Assembly (NCBI GenBank): GCA_023053575.1
Contig: JAKZAP010000017.1
Location: 5,773,501-5,837,500 of the forward strand
Direction of reading: 5' to 3'
DNA length: 64,000 nt
Source of the DNA: Branchinecta lynchi
Lineage: Eukaryota > Arthropoda > Branchiopoda > Anostraca > Branchinectidae
Made by a program: the position numbers and the translations under genes. Of this stretch, positions 35,976-44,915 are shown piece after piece. The number at the start of each line of letters is the position of its first letter. Within the stretch, counting starts at the first letter, position 1. Under the pieces are notes generated by a model. It ran no database searches. It saw nothing but the letters and a program-made list of their open reading frames with translations, and was not told where the DNA came from.

Positions 35976-36275
35976 TTATAATATAATAAAATTGTTTCGA
36001 AAAATATTTCTAACAAAATAAAGAGTAGTAACCAAATGCCGATTTCGTCAAGAGTAGTAACCAAAAGCGGATTTTCGTTAAGAGTACTAATCAAATGCCG
36101 ATTTCGTCAAGAGTAGTAAAGAATAAAGGAAACCCGTGACTAGTAGTAAAGCATGTGCGAAACCCATAAGGGCGTCGGAAAATACATAGTAAAGGATTTG
36201 GAAAACCAGTGCTTTTCTTTACGGCTGAGAAAACGCAGACTGGGAAATTTATTAATAAAAATATTCCCCTATTAA
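35976..36275. promoter_or_regulatory. Divergent intergenic region with about 30-bp repeats
   Basis: Separates the leftward two-TM gene from the rightward polymerase. Between 36022 and 36120 the unit AGAGTAGTAACCAAATGCCG followed by ATTTCGTCA occurs about three times, with small changes, and a fourth AGAGTAGTAA begins. The AGTAGTA core equals the first bases of the terminal repeats. Likely a bidirectional control region; whether it acts in replication is inference. Confidence 0.6.
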
Positions 36276-39200
36276 ATGATGAATACTGCAGAGGTTATTC
36301 AGCTTTGTAAAAAGGTTATATCGAACAACAAATCGGTTATACAAAGATTACCGCTATACACATATAATGAACTGCGGACTTATGCGAAAATTAATAAAAT
36401 CAAAACAAATGGAGCTAAGAAACATGAAATAACAAATAATATAATAAACCATCTTAATAAGTATATTTTGATAGCTGAAGATAAAATTAAAATTGAACGC
36501 AGAAACGAAAGAACTCATAATAAGAACAGACCATCCGACTACAAACCAGAACCGAGATTACGAACCATTCTGGAAGATGAGATAAAAGAAAATAATATCA
36601 CCATTACAAAACTAAAACAAGAATACAATGATAACAAAGAAAAAGAGACAAGCGAATTAAAAAGATTTCTGAAAAACAAGAACCTATCAACTCGCGGAAA
36701 CCGAGAAGAAGTACTAAAAAGAGTTGAAGAATACTATAATAATATTATTACCAAACATAAAGATTCCGTACAGAAAAATAGAGATATCATAAGAGATCAA
36801 ACAGAAAGACGTGATAACAGTAGACAGAAAGTAGTCGATTTATCAACTCTCTTCATAAATAAGAAAAAAATCCAAGTAGAAAAATTAATTCCTGATCATT
36901 TATTTAGAACGGAAGAAGAACAGCAGCCTACTATTCTTAGCGAAAGTGAGAATATATTCACTGTGAACGTATCAGTTGAAAGCAATGGAAGAGATGAACA
37001 TACTCTTATTGCTTTTACTTTCGCCGATTTACAGCGGCGGATGAATGAACTTTATCAATATAGAGTTCAGTTTGTAACTCGTGCTATTTTCTATAGACAG
37101 GAGAATGATGAAGAAGTAGTAGTGTATTACAACAGTACTTCTTGGATTTTAAATAAAAATAGCATACTAACTCATAGTCATTTGGATGATAATAACAAGA
37201 GACTGAGTTCTTTAAGTAATACCCCTCGATCTGGGCTACAATTTAGTCGGTATGAAGGAATTGATTATAGGATGACACGAATAGAATCTTACATGGGAGG
37301 AACGTTTAAAAGGCTGCCAGATTTCGTAAAAAATAAAAAAGCATGTATAAATATAAAAAATAACGACCAGAAATGTTTCCTTTGGTCTATCTTAGCAAAT
37401 CTACATCCAGCTAAGGATCATGTTGATAGACTATCAAATTATAAACAATATGAGAACGAATTTGATTTCAAAGGGGTTACTAACTTCCCGATGGATACAC
37501 AAGATATACACACATTTGAAAATAAATATAACATTAAGATTTGCTTATTTCAAATTGATAAAGAGAAAATAATCAGAAGTCATATATTAAAAAGTACAAT
37601 CAATGGCAAAACAGCTAAACATGCTATTAATTTATTGTATTTCGATAATCATTACGTACTGGTAAAGGATCTGAGCAAACTAGTCGGCACTCAAATATCT
37701 ACAAGACAAAAAAAGACATACCTCTGCACTTTTTGCGGAAGGCATTTTACAAAAGAAGAACAATATGAAAAACATGAGAGTAAAAATAATTGCGAAGATC
37801 CTGATATAATAATGCCTCCTGAAGGTTCAAGTATACAATATAAAAATATTGCAAAACAAATGAAAGTACCTTATTGCATAATAGCAGACTTTGAGTCTTA
37901 TAACGAAGAATACAATCAGGTAAACGGAAAGAAAACAATAAAAGTGGCCAAACAGAAACCATTTGCTTACGGGTTTCAGGTATGCTGATCCTTTGATACA
38001 AACCAGAACAAATACTATGATTATTTCGGTGAAGACGCTGCAAAACATTTTGTTAAAACCGTTACAAAAGTATCCACAGAAATTGCAAACAAATATGAAA
38101 GCAGACAAAGAAACCATACTTATACCAATGCAGAAATTACCGAAAAATGGAAAAATCTAATGAATAAGACTTGTCACATCTGTACAACTGAAATTACTGA
38201 AAATCCTCACTTTGATCACGACCACATGACAGGAGAAGATAGGGGATTTGCTCATGCTGAATGTAATATGAAATACAGGATTCCTAGGCATATCCCGGTA
38301 GTAATGCATAATTTATCTAAATATGATTCCCATCTGTTTGTTAGAGAATTGATACCTGATAACGGAATTTTTGAAAGTGCAGAAAGTTTCATATCATTCT
38401 CGAAATCAATAAGTATAAGAAAGACGGATACGGAAATAAAATATGAGATCCGGTTTATAGATTCGATTAGATTTATGGCTTCATCTTTAGACAAACTATC
38501 AGCAAATTTAGCGAAATGTGATTGCAAAGTACCCTGTAATCATCTAAGAGAGAATTTCAAGTACACATCGAATAGTTTCAATAACGATGAAGAATTCAAA
38601 GAAATAATTAAAAAAGGGGTATATCCGTATGAATTCGTAGACAGTTTCGATAAAATGAATTGTACAAACTTACCATCCATAGAAAGCTTTTATTCTAGGT
38701 TGACAGGGAAAGGTATTGACAAAAGTGATTATAAAAGAGCGGTATCTATATGGAAGCAATTTAACTGTGAAACTTTACTTGATTATACCAAGTTGTACCT
38801 AAAAAGTGATGTGTTAATTCTATCAGATGTTGTGGAGAATTTCAGGAACGTTTGTATACATAATTATGATCTGGATCCACTTCATTACTTCTCAGCTCCA
38901 GGACTAACATGGGATGCTTTCCTAAAACATTCGAAAGTAGACTTACCGTTATTCTCAAAGGAAGACATGTATACCTTTATAGAAAAAGGAATAAGAGGTG
39001 GTGTATCCCAATGTATAAAAAGATACGCAAAAGCAAATAATAAATATACAAGTGATTATAATAAGAATAAGCCATCTAATTATTTAGTGTATTTAGATAA
39101 AAATAATTTATATGGGTGGGCAATGTCGCAGAATTTACCAGCGAATGATTTCCAATTCATTTCCATACCGGATGATTTGAAAGAAAGGAATGAATACGAA

Positions 39201-40340
39201 TCAATCGAGTATTACAACCATCTAAAAACTCACATCAATTCGATAATGAAATTACAGAATGTAGGTGCTATATATGAGGTAGATTTAGAATATCCAAAAG
39301 AACTACACGAATTACACAAGGATTTACCATTAGCACCCGAACACTTTAACGGTAAGCTATGTACCACAGTATTAGATAAAACCAACTATGTAGTTCACCA
39401 CAGGAATCTAGAATTTTATTTACAAAAAGGCTTGATATTGAAAAGAGTACACAGAATACTAGGATTCACTGAAAGTGCTTACTTAAAAGGATATATAGAC
39501 CACAACACAGCACTTAGAACTAAAGGTACAAATGATTTTGAGAAGGATTTCTTTAAGCTTATGAATAATGCTTGCTTTGGAAAAACTATGGAAAACGTAA
39601 GGAAGCGAGCGGATATGGAAATAATAACGGATGATGCAACAAGAGAAAAAATAATAAAGAAACCCAACTTTAAATCTGAAATAATATTCAGTGAAAACTT
39701 TTCAGTAGCAAGAATGTCAAAGGAAAAGATAAAATTAGACAAACCAATGTATATCGGCTTTGCTGTATTGGAACTATCCAAGTTATTGATGTATGAATTC
39801 CATTATGATTATATGAAGCCTAAATATGGAGATAAAATTGATTTGTGTTATATGGACACTGATTCTTTCATATATGATATTAGAACTGAAGATTTTTATC
39901 AAGATATCAAACAGGATTTGAATGAGAGGTTCGATACATCTGATTATGCGAAAGATAATCCGTATAGGTTTCCTAATGTAAATAAGAAAGTGATAGGAAT
40001 GATGAAAGATGAATTAGGTGGACAGGTTATGACAGAGTTTGTTGGATTACGATCAAAAGTATATGCTTATTTAAAGGACAACCAAGACCCTTCAAAAGCT
40101 AGCAAAAAACTAAAAGGAATAAAAACCAATATCGTTAAAGATGAAATTACGATTCAAAACTATAAGGATGTACTGTTTGGTAAAACGGAAAACCTTTCTA
40201 TAACCCAGTACAACTTAAGATCATACAAGCACAATATGTTTCTAGAAGAACAGAATAAAAAAGCGTTAGATCCTAAGGATGATAAAAGGATAGTAACAAG
40301 CGATAAAATACACACTTTACCTTTAGGTTATAAACATTAA
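36276..40340 (+). CDS. polB: Protein-primed family B DNA polymerase, one in-frame TGA
   Basis: The frame is 1355 codons with a single stop, TGA at 37986-37988 (codon 571). Upstream: two SAP-like helices (27-60, about 125-155), the Polinton-typical block starting CFLWSILANLHPAK (about 368), a C2H2-like finger (about 483) and Exo I IIADFE (D538, E540). Downstream, in the same frame: an endonuclease VII-like CxxC/DHDH/CN zinc motif (633-665), Exo II HNLSKYD, Exo III YLKSD, motif A DKNNLYGWAM (about 941), motif B NNACFGK (about 1097) and motif C YMDTDS (39849-39866, catalytic D 1194). The bases between the TGA and 38160 remain open and match the family's exonuclease-to-zinc linker, so the gene is one unit broken once. 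It replicates the element from a terminal protein. Start context ATTAAATG. Confidence 0.95.
37986..37988 (+). other. In-frame TGA inside the polymerase exonuclease domain
   Basis: The frame before (from 36276) and after (to 40340) is the same, with no other stop. The stop lies just after Exo I. CAG|GTATGC precedes it and could look like a splice donor, but the sequence after it is still family-like coding, which argues against an intron. Readthrough or a point mutation remain possible. Confidence 0.9.
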
Positions 40341-40341
40341 A

Positions 40342-40671
40342 TTCAAGTACCTACTTAAAAACTTCAAGTACCTACTTAAAAAATTCAAGTACCTACTTCA
40401 AAACTTCAAGTCCCTACTTAAAAACTTCAAGTACCTACTTCAAAAAATTCAAGTACCTACTTCAAAACTTCAAGTACCTACTTCAAAACTTCAAGTACCT
40501 ACTTCAAAAAATCAAGTACCTACTTAAAGAATTCAAGTACCTACTTAAAAACTTCAAGTACCTACTTCAAAAAATCAAGTACCTACTTAAAAAATTCAAG
40601 TACCCACTTCAAAACTTCAAGTACCTACTTAATAAATCCAAGTATATACTTAAAATACTCAAGTAAATCTT
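40342..40671 (+). repeat. 21-bp tandem repeat array with AAGTA-CC-TACTT dyads
   Basis: About 15-16 units of a 20-22-bp motif, TTCAAGTACCTACTTAAAAAC, fill the gap between polymerase and ATPase. Each unit holds the dyad AAGTA CC TACTT. The spacing is about two helical turns, so bound proteins would stack on one face. The last two units are degenerate. It is probably a protein-binding or replication-related element, or simply a minisatellite. Confidence 0.9.
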
Positions 40672-40696
40672 ATAATGAAAAATTCTTCCTAAATAA

Positions 40697-41374
40697 ATGA
40701 ATGAAAAGGCTCCAATCAAAGTCTATGACTTTAGTGAAAAGAACACTTATCAGAATAAGCACGACCTTGCACCTCAGTGGCCATTTAGACTCTTAATTTG
40801 TGGTAGTTCTGGAACAGGGAAAACTAACCTTCTTTTGAATTTAATTTATGAATATCTTTGTTTCAACCGAATATACTTGTATGCTAAAGATCTTGAAGAA
40901 GATAAATATCAAGACCTTATAACCAATTTAACCACTTTGGAGTCACAATGCAAATCGAAAGTCTTAACAGTAAGTAACAATCTTGATGATATTGTCGATG
41001 TTGACGACTTAGACCCTGAATACCAAAACTTGATTATCTTTGACGATTTTGTCACTGAAAAAGACCAGAAGAAAATAGAAGACTTATTCATAAGAGGAAG
41101 AAAGAAAAATGCTTCAATTATTTACTTGTCACAGAGCTATCATAAAACGCCAAAGGTGGTAAGGCTCCAGTGCAATTATTTTGCATTCTTTCAGTGTTCT
41201 AATCCAAAAGAAGTAAAATTAATAAGACAAAGCCATGTATCCAGTATAGACAATGAAAAATTTCTCAAACAATTCGAGGCTGCAACCAAGGGCTACGGTT
41301 TTTTCTTCTTAGATTTAAAAATAAAAGATAAAACCCTTAAGTACAGGAAAAACTTTGAAAAATTTACCGGATAA
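40697..41374 (+). CDS. Genome-packaging ATPase (FtsK/HerA superfamily)
   Basis: 225 aa. Walker A GSSGTGKT at residues 36-43 (40802-40825) and Walker B LIIFDDF at about 112-118, followed by a sensor-like region IYLSQSYHKTPKVVRLQCNY in which S/Q after a strand fits this superfamily. The length is usual for Polinton and adintovirus ATPases, which are thought to pump DNA into the capsid. It starts at CTAAATAAATG, directly after the dyad-repeat array, and is followed after 16 bp by the fibre-like gene. The frame is intact with all nucleotide-binding residues present. Confidence 0.93.
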   Translation: MNEKAPIKVYDFSEKNTYQNKHDLAPQWPFRLLICGSSGTGKTNLLLNLIYEYLCFNRIYLYAKDLEEDKYQDLITNLTTLESQCKSKVLTVSNNLDDIVDVDDLDPEYQNLIIFDDFVTEKDQKKIEDLFIRGRKKNASIIYLSQSYHKTPKVVRLQCNYFAFFQCSNPKEVKLIRQSHVSSIDNEKFLKQFEAATKGYGFFFLDLKIKDKTLKYRKNFEKFTG

Positions 41375-41390
41375 TTTATTTCTATAATAA

Positions 41391-42014
41391 ATGAATAAAT
41401 TTGGTAGTGTTGGAAAAAAGGTTAGTAACGAATCGAATGAAAAGAGAGTTACTGATGACAACGGTAATATTAACCTACAAGGTAAGAGAATTATTATGTT
41501 AGGGGATTCGAAAGCTGACCAGGACGCTATTAGTTTCAGATCTATGACTATTATTTTGAATCAATTTAAAGAAGAAATTACCGCACAACAAGTGGGGGCA
41601 AATCAGTATTTTAGCGAAGATATCAACAGATTAACTGCGGTACATGATTCTCCTAAAAATTTATTGGTAAGGATTAATGATAAAGGGTTATTTGTAAAAG
41701 AAATAATTCGAGTTAATGATAAAGAGATTAACGCTGAAAACAAGTTGATAACAAATGTTCAAAACCCTAGAAACAAAAATGATGCTGTTAATTTAGCAAC
41801 GTTAACTATGAATCTTTTAGATTATGACAAAAAGCTTCTTGGGCAACACACCCATAACGGTATAATTGAAGGAAAGATTGCTGGTCAAAAAACTCGTATC
41901 GATAATATTGAAAGAGCAGTAGTAAATATTTTAAAAAGGCTTCTAGAGCTAGAGCTAAAACCTGTTGACAAACCATTCGTTACCAGAATAGAAAAAATGA
42001 TGGCTGGTAAATAA
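41391..42014 (+). CDS. Tail-fibre-like structural protein
   Basis: 207 aa. Two spaced copies of a fibre-stem type motif can be read: NLQGKRIIMLGDSKADQDAI (about 27-46), and KLITNVQNPRNKNDAVNLAT further on. Both follow the 'l.g.kI.nl..P....DAv' pattern of trimeric phage tail-fibre repeats. A histidine-containing GQHTHNG turn and a C-terminal heptad-rich helix IERAVVNILKRLLELEL follow, fitting a coiled-coil trimer. Adenovirus-like virions carry fibres at the vertices, and the gene sits with other virion genes. Assignment rests on repeat pattern only. Start context ATAATAAATG. Confidence 0.65.
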   Translation: MNKFGSVGKKVSNESNEKRVTDDNGNINLQGKRIIMLGDSKADQDAISFRSMTIILNQFKEEITAQQVGANQYFSEDINRLTAVHDSPKNLLVRINDKGLFVKEIIRVNDKEINAENKLITNVQNPRNKNDAVNLATLTMNLLDYDKKLLGQHTHNGIIEGKIAGQKTRIDNIERAVVNILKRLLELELKPVDKPFVTRIEKMMAGK

Positions 42015-42044
42015 ATTTTATAAGATAAATTAATTCCCTAATAA

Positions 42045-42614
42045 ATGGTTGAAACAATGGAGTATACAGTTTATTTGTCAAAGCTTCAGAAAGGAAAGCT
42101 GAAGAAATGTTTTGATGCTAAACAAAAATGTCAGATACGTGTTAGTCATAGTAGACAAAATGAACGAGAACAAGTCAAGTTACTTTTAAGTAAACGACAA
42201 ATTGATAAAATTGAAACCTGTAAAATGAATAATAAGGGTTGTGATATTGATGTATCATACAAGCAGATGAGAGAAGCGATTCAAAAAGGTGGATTACTTC
42301 CATTTTTAATACCGCTAGCAATTACCCTTGGTAAGGCAGCTTTAACAAGTGGTGCTGCTGCTTTGGGTACATTCGCTGGTAAGAAAATTATGGATAAAAT
42401 GACCAACACAGGTGGTGCGCTAAAACTTCCTGGAACACAAAAAGTTACCGGTAATGGTGTACGTGGTAGACCTAAGAAGGAAAAAACCGATGATGTCAAC
42501 ACAGGTGGAGCGCTAACACTTCCTGGAACACAAAGAGTTGTCGGTCATGGGGTACGTGGAAGACCTAGGAAGTCAAAAAACGGGGACGTCAAAAAAGAAG
42601 CAAAAGTAAAGTAG
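42045..42614 (+). CDS. Basic AT-hook virion protein (Polinton minor core/capsid type)
   Basis: 189 aa built from duplications. Residues 8-36 and 44-75 are two copies of an 'LSK.Q..K...C......C.I.VS' unit. A hydrophobic Gly/Ala-rich stretch lies at 82-113. The C-terminus holds two 31-residue repeats (121-151, 152-182), each with NTGGAL.LPGTQ and ending in an AT-hook, VRGRPKK and VRGRPRK. Polintons commonly encode a protein with this order beside the protease, so a DNA-binding or membrane-active virion component is likely. The A AAA AAC heptamer at 42575-42581 (codons 178-179) is correctly phased to shift ribosomes into the protease frame. Start context TAATAAATG. Confidence 0.8.
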   Translation: MVETMEYTVYLSKLQKGKLKKCFDAKQKCQIRVSHSRQNEREQVKLLLSKRQIDKIETCKMNNKGCDIDVSYKQMREAIQKGGLLPFLIPLAITLGKAALTSGAAALGTFAGKKIMDKMTNTGGALKLPGTQKVTGNGVRGRPKKEKTDDVNTGGALTLPGTQRVVGHGVRGRPRKSKNGDVKKEAKVK

Positions 42615-42970
42615 GACCTCTAACCAATTTTGATATTTTGGATGCATTAGGGAGTATATCACAGTTTCGAGGTGTTTTCTCTTTAGATACGCTACCCAAA
42701 CATATAAACGATTCGGAATGCGGTGTCATTAATTATGATAAACTCGGAATGCCTGGAACTCACTGGGTTGCGTATTGTAATCTACCTGAATCCCCCTATG
42801 TCGAATTTTTCGATTCTTTCGGTATTCCTCCAGGAAAAGAAATAGTTAAATATCTAAAAACTTCAAAGAAAAAAATAGCTTATGAAAATCTTGCTGTTCA
42901 AAATACAGATGAATTAAACTGTGGTTTTCACTGCATTTCCTACATCCAGCGGAAAATGAAGGGTTGGTAG
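42569..42970 (+). CDS. Adenain-type cysteine protease, no own start codon
   Basis: Frame open from after a TAG at 42566-42568 to a TAG at 42968-42970. It carries the adenovirus-type maturation protease core: FRGVF, ECGVINYD, catalytic His in GTHWVAY (42761-42763), acidic residue in FFDSFG (42812-42814) and nucleophile Cys in NCGFHC (42920-42922). The first in-frame ATG is at 42749, only four codons before the catalytic His, so it cannot start a functional enzyme, and no (A/T)TAAATG motif precedes it. The frame overlaps the AT-hook gene in the -1 phase. Expression by frameshift from that gene, or a broken fusion gene, are the two readings. Role: cleavage of virion precursors. Confidence 0.9.
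   Translation, partial: EVKKRGRQKRSKSKVGPLTNFDILDALGSISQFRGVFSLDTLPKHINDSECGVINYDKLGMPGTHWVAYCNLPESPYVEFFDSFGIPPGKEIVKYLKTSKKKIAYENLAVQNTDELNCGFHCISYIQRKMKGW
42575..42581 (+). promoter_or_regulatory. Candidate -1 frameshift heptamer A AAA AAC (to protease)
   Basis: Zero-frame phasing is TCA AAA AAC, the canonical X XXY YYZ form. It lies in the only window where a shift could work (42569-42614, between the protease-frame stop and the AT-hook gene stop). I see no clear downstream pseudoknot. A homopolymer-length change in the A run would mimic it. Confidence 0.5.
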
Positions 42971-43001
42971 CTTTTCGTTTATAAAAATTGTTTTCTAATA
43001 A

Positions 43002-43169
43002 ATGGAGATTTATTGTATGAAATGTAAAAAGAGCACTGACACTGAATCAATGTTTAAGGCAGTGTCACAAAAAAATAATGTTCCAATGCTGAAAGGGAAT
43101 TGTGTTATTTGCGGATCGAGGAAAAATCGCTTTTTAAAAAAAACCTCAACGCAGAAACAGATATTTTAA
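43002..43169 (+). CDS. Small zinc-ribbon protein (DUF5679-like)
   Basis: 55 aa starting at TAATAAATG. Cysteines C5/C8 (YCMKC) and C34/C37 (CVICG) form a four-Cys ribbon. They are separated by the 'K.VS.KNNVPMLKG.C' spacing typical of the DUF5679-type ribbons seen in Polintons and virophages. It ends at TAA 43167-43169, 'NRFLKK' being the last typical part. Its 3' half overlaps the integrase frame in the -1 phase. It probably binds nucleic acid, alone or as the N-terminal part of integrase. Confidence 0.8.
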   Translation: MEIYCMKCKKSTDTESMFKAVSQKNNVPMLKGNCVICGSRKNRFLKKTSTQKQIF

Positions 43170-44071
43170 AGACGTATTATTCTAATTATTCAGGTGTGGA
43201 TGATATTTACAGAAAATTAAAAGAAAATGGAGTGAACGTTTCTAAAGATACAATAAAAAATGTGTTGCAAAATGAGAATGTGTATACGTTACACAAACCT
43301 TCCTATCATAACTTTGAAAGGAGGCGAGTGTATGTTCACTATGTTGATGAGCAATGGCAAGCTGATTTAGTTGACATGCAGAAATATAAAAAAGAAAATA
43401 ATAAAACAAATTACATTTTAACTGTTATTGATTGCTTTAGTAAATATGCTTGGTGTATCCCTCTGAAAGACAAAACGGGTGCTGAAATAATAAAAGCATT
43501 CAGTGTTATATTTAAAGAAAGAATTCCTAAGAAACTACAAACTGATAAAGGTAAAGAATTTGTGATGAGAAATGTTCAAACTTTTTTGAAAAATAACGGC
43601 ATACACTGGTTTGCATCTGAAAGCGAATTGAAAGCGCAAATTGTAGAGCGATTCAACAGAACGCTAAAAGAAAAGTTATGGAAATATTTCACTCACAATA
43701 ACACTACTAATTGGATTGATATTTTACCTTTATTTGCGAGTAATTATAATAACTCGTACCACCGTTCAATACAAATGAAACCAGTTGATGCTAGTAAAAA
43801 GTTAAATCAGAAAAAGGTTTTCAATGCTTTGTTTCCTCCAGTAGATGACTACAAAATCACAGGAAACGTCAAAGTAGGGGATTTAGTCAGAATTAAAAAA
43901 GAAAAAAGTATTTTCGATAAAGGATATTTACCTAATTATACGGATGAGGTATTTCAGATAGCAACCATCAGACCTACCATTCCCATTACTTATGAAATAT
44001 CTGACAAAAGTGGGGAATTAATTCAAGGAGGGTTTTATGAAAAAGAACTTTCAAAATTTATTATGAAATAA
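43079..44071 (+). CDS. Retroviral-type integrase (DDE), no own start codon
   Basis: Frame open from 43079 (after TAA 43076-43078) to TAA at 44069-44071. It has an N-terminal helical domain with a helix-turn-helix-like 'VDDIYRKLKENGVNVS' part, then the rve catalytic core: D in WQADLVDM (43364-43366), D in LQTDKGKEF (43544-43546) and E in IVERFNRT (43646-43648). A C-terminal SH3-like end (GNVKVGDLVRIKK) matches Polinton and Ty3-type integrases. There is no ATG before the first catalytic Asp; the first in-frame ATG is at about 43376. It overlaps the zinc-ribbon gene in -1 phase. It would insert the element with 6-bp duplications, as seen at the ends. Confidence 0.92.
   Translation, partial: CSNAERELCYLRIEEKSLFKKNLNAETDILKTYYSNYSGVDDIYRKLKENGVNVSKDTIKNVLQNENVYTLHKPSYHNFERRRVYVHYVDEQWQADLVDMQKYKKENNKTNYILTVIDCFSKYAWCIPLKDKTGAEIIKAFSVIFKERIPKKLQTDKGKEFVMRNVQTFLKNNGIHWFASESELKAQIVERFNRTLKEKLWKYFTHNNTTNWIDILPLFASNYNNSYHRSIQMKPVDASKKLNQKKVFNALFPPVDDYKITGNVKVGDLVRIKKEKSIFDKGYLPNYTDEVFQIATIRPTIPITYEISDKSGELIQGGFYEKELSKFIMK
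43136..43142 (+). promoter_or_regulatory. Candidate -1 frameshift heptamer A AAA AAA (to integrase)
   Basis: Within an eight-A run; zero-frame phasing is TTA AAA AAA ACC. Slipping back one base joins the zinc-ribbon frame to the integrase frame, which is open here. It lies in the permissible window 43079-43169. An error or mutation in A-run length is the main alternative. Confidence 0.45.
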
Positions 44072-44087
44072 AATTAGTTGTATATAA

Positions 44088-44912
44088 ATGGATTCAAGAC
44101 GCTTGAGTGATATGTTATCGGAAATAGTGAAGAACAGAGAAGTTCAGAGAAGAAAGGTTCAACAAAATGAGATGGAGAAGGCAGGATTTCGGGAATATGC
44201 TTCAGAGTTAAACGCTCCAGTTATTATAGCACAAAAAGAAAACACTAAAGACACCATCAAAAAATTACAAGAGAACGCTGAAACGATAATTAATAAACTA
44301 CAGGAAGGTGATAATAATTCAAGAAGACGGTTTCTCAGATTAGGTGATACATTTAAAACAGCTTTACAGATTCCAAATTCAGAGGAAGTGAGTCGAGCAC
44401 CCGCTTTAGAACCTTCTCCCGATTTAGGACCACTATCCGTTGATATGAATAAAGATATTACCCAAGAGTTGTTAAATCAGATTAATTTAAAACATGTAGA
44501 ATCGCGGGGTGGCACTGATACTTATTTTAAAATGCCTACGTATTACATTAAGCATCATACGGATATAGATGAAGCTCTAGAACGTTTGACATCTCTAAGT
44601 CAAAGTTATGGCGGGAAAAAGGGTAAAGGTTACTCTAGCTATGATGAAATCCTTGAATTTATAAGAGAATACAAGGAGAGGTTAACCAGCATTCGAACTA
44701 ATTCCCCATTTTTAGTTCAACAAAAAGGAACTGGAATATTTATGAACTGTGATGAAATGATTTCAAAATTATACACTTTGATAGGTAGCAGAGTAAACGG
44801 AAATACATCTGACGAGGTGAGAAATGAAGCTATTGATATTTTGGATTCGTTAATGCGAAATAAATTTCTTACGAAGAGAGATTACAATTCAATATATAAA
44901 AATTATTTCTAA
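44088..44912 (+). CDS. Polinton protein of unknown function
   Basis: 274 aa. The N-terminal ~100 residues are charged and coiled-coil-like (MLSEIVKNREVQRRKVQQNE, and TIKKLQENAETIINKLQEG). A Pro-rich linker APALEPSPDLGPLSVDM comes next, then a helical C-terminal domain with paired Tyr-rich strands (TYFKMPTYYIKHH). The 'LGPL' linker after a coiled-coil start is a feature of an uncharacterised protein often placed beside the minor capsid gene in Polintons; I cannot assign a function. It starts at TATATAAATG and ends 3 bp before the penton gene, suggesting co-expression. A virion-associated role is inferred from position. Confidence 0.6.
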   Translation: MDSRRLSDMLSEIVKNREVQRRKVQQNEMEKAGFREYASELNAPVIIAQKENTKDTIKKLQENAETIINKLQEGDNNSRRRFLRLGDTFKTALQIPNSEEVSRAPALEPSPDLGPLSVDMNKDITQELLNQINLKHVESRGGTDTYFKMPTYYIKHHTDIDEALERLTSLSQSYGGKKGKGYSSYDEILEFIREYKERLTSIRTNSPFLVQQKGTGIFMNCDEMISKLYTLIGSRVNGNTSDEVRNEAIDILDSLMRNKFLTKRDYNSIYKNYF

Positions 44913-44915
44913 TAA

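Noticed and set aside
37979..38160. Possible intron at CAG|GTATGC in the polymerase
   Set aside because: The sequence after the TGA is in frame and resembles the family's normal exonuclease-to-zinc linker, so nothing needs removing.
40342..40671. CRISPR-like array
   Set aside because: Short head-to-tail repeats without spacers; a minisatellite or binding array fits.
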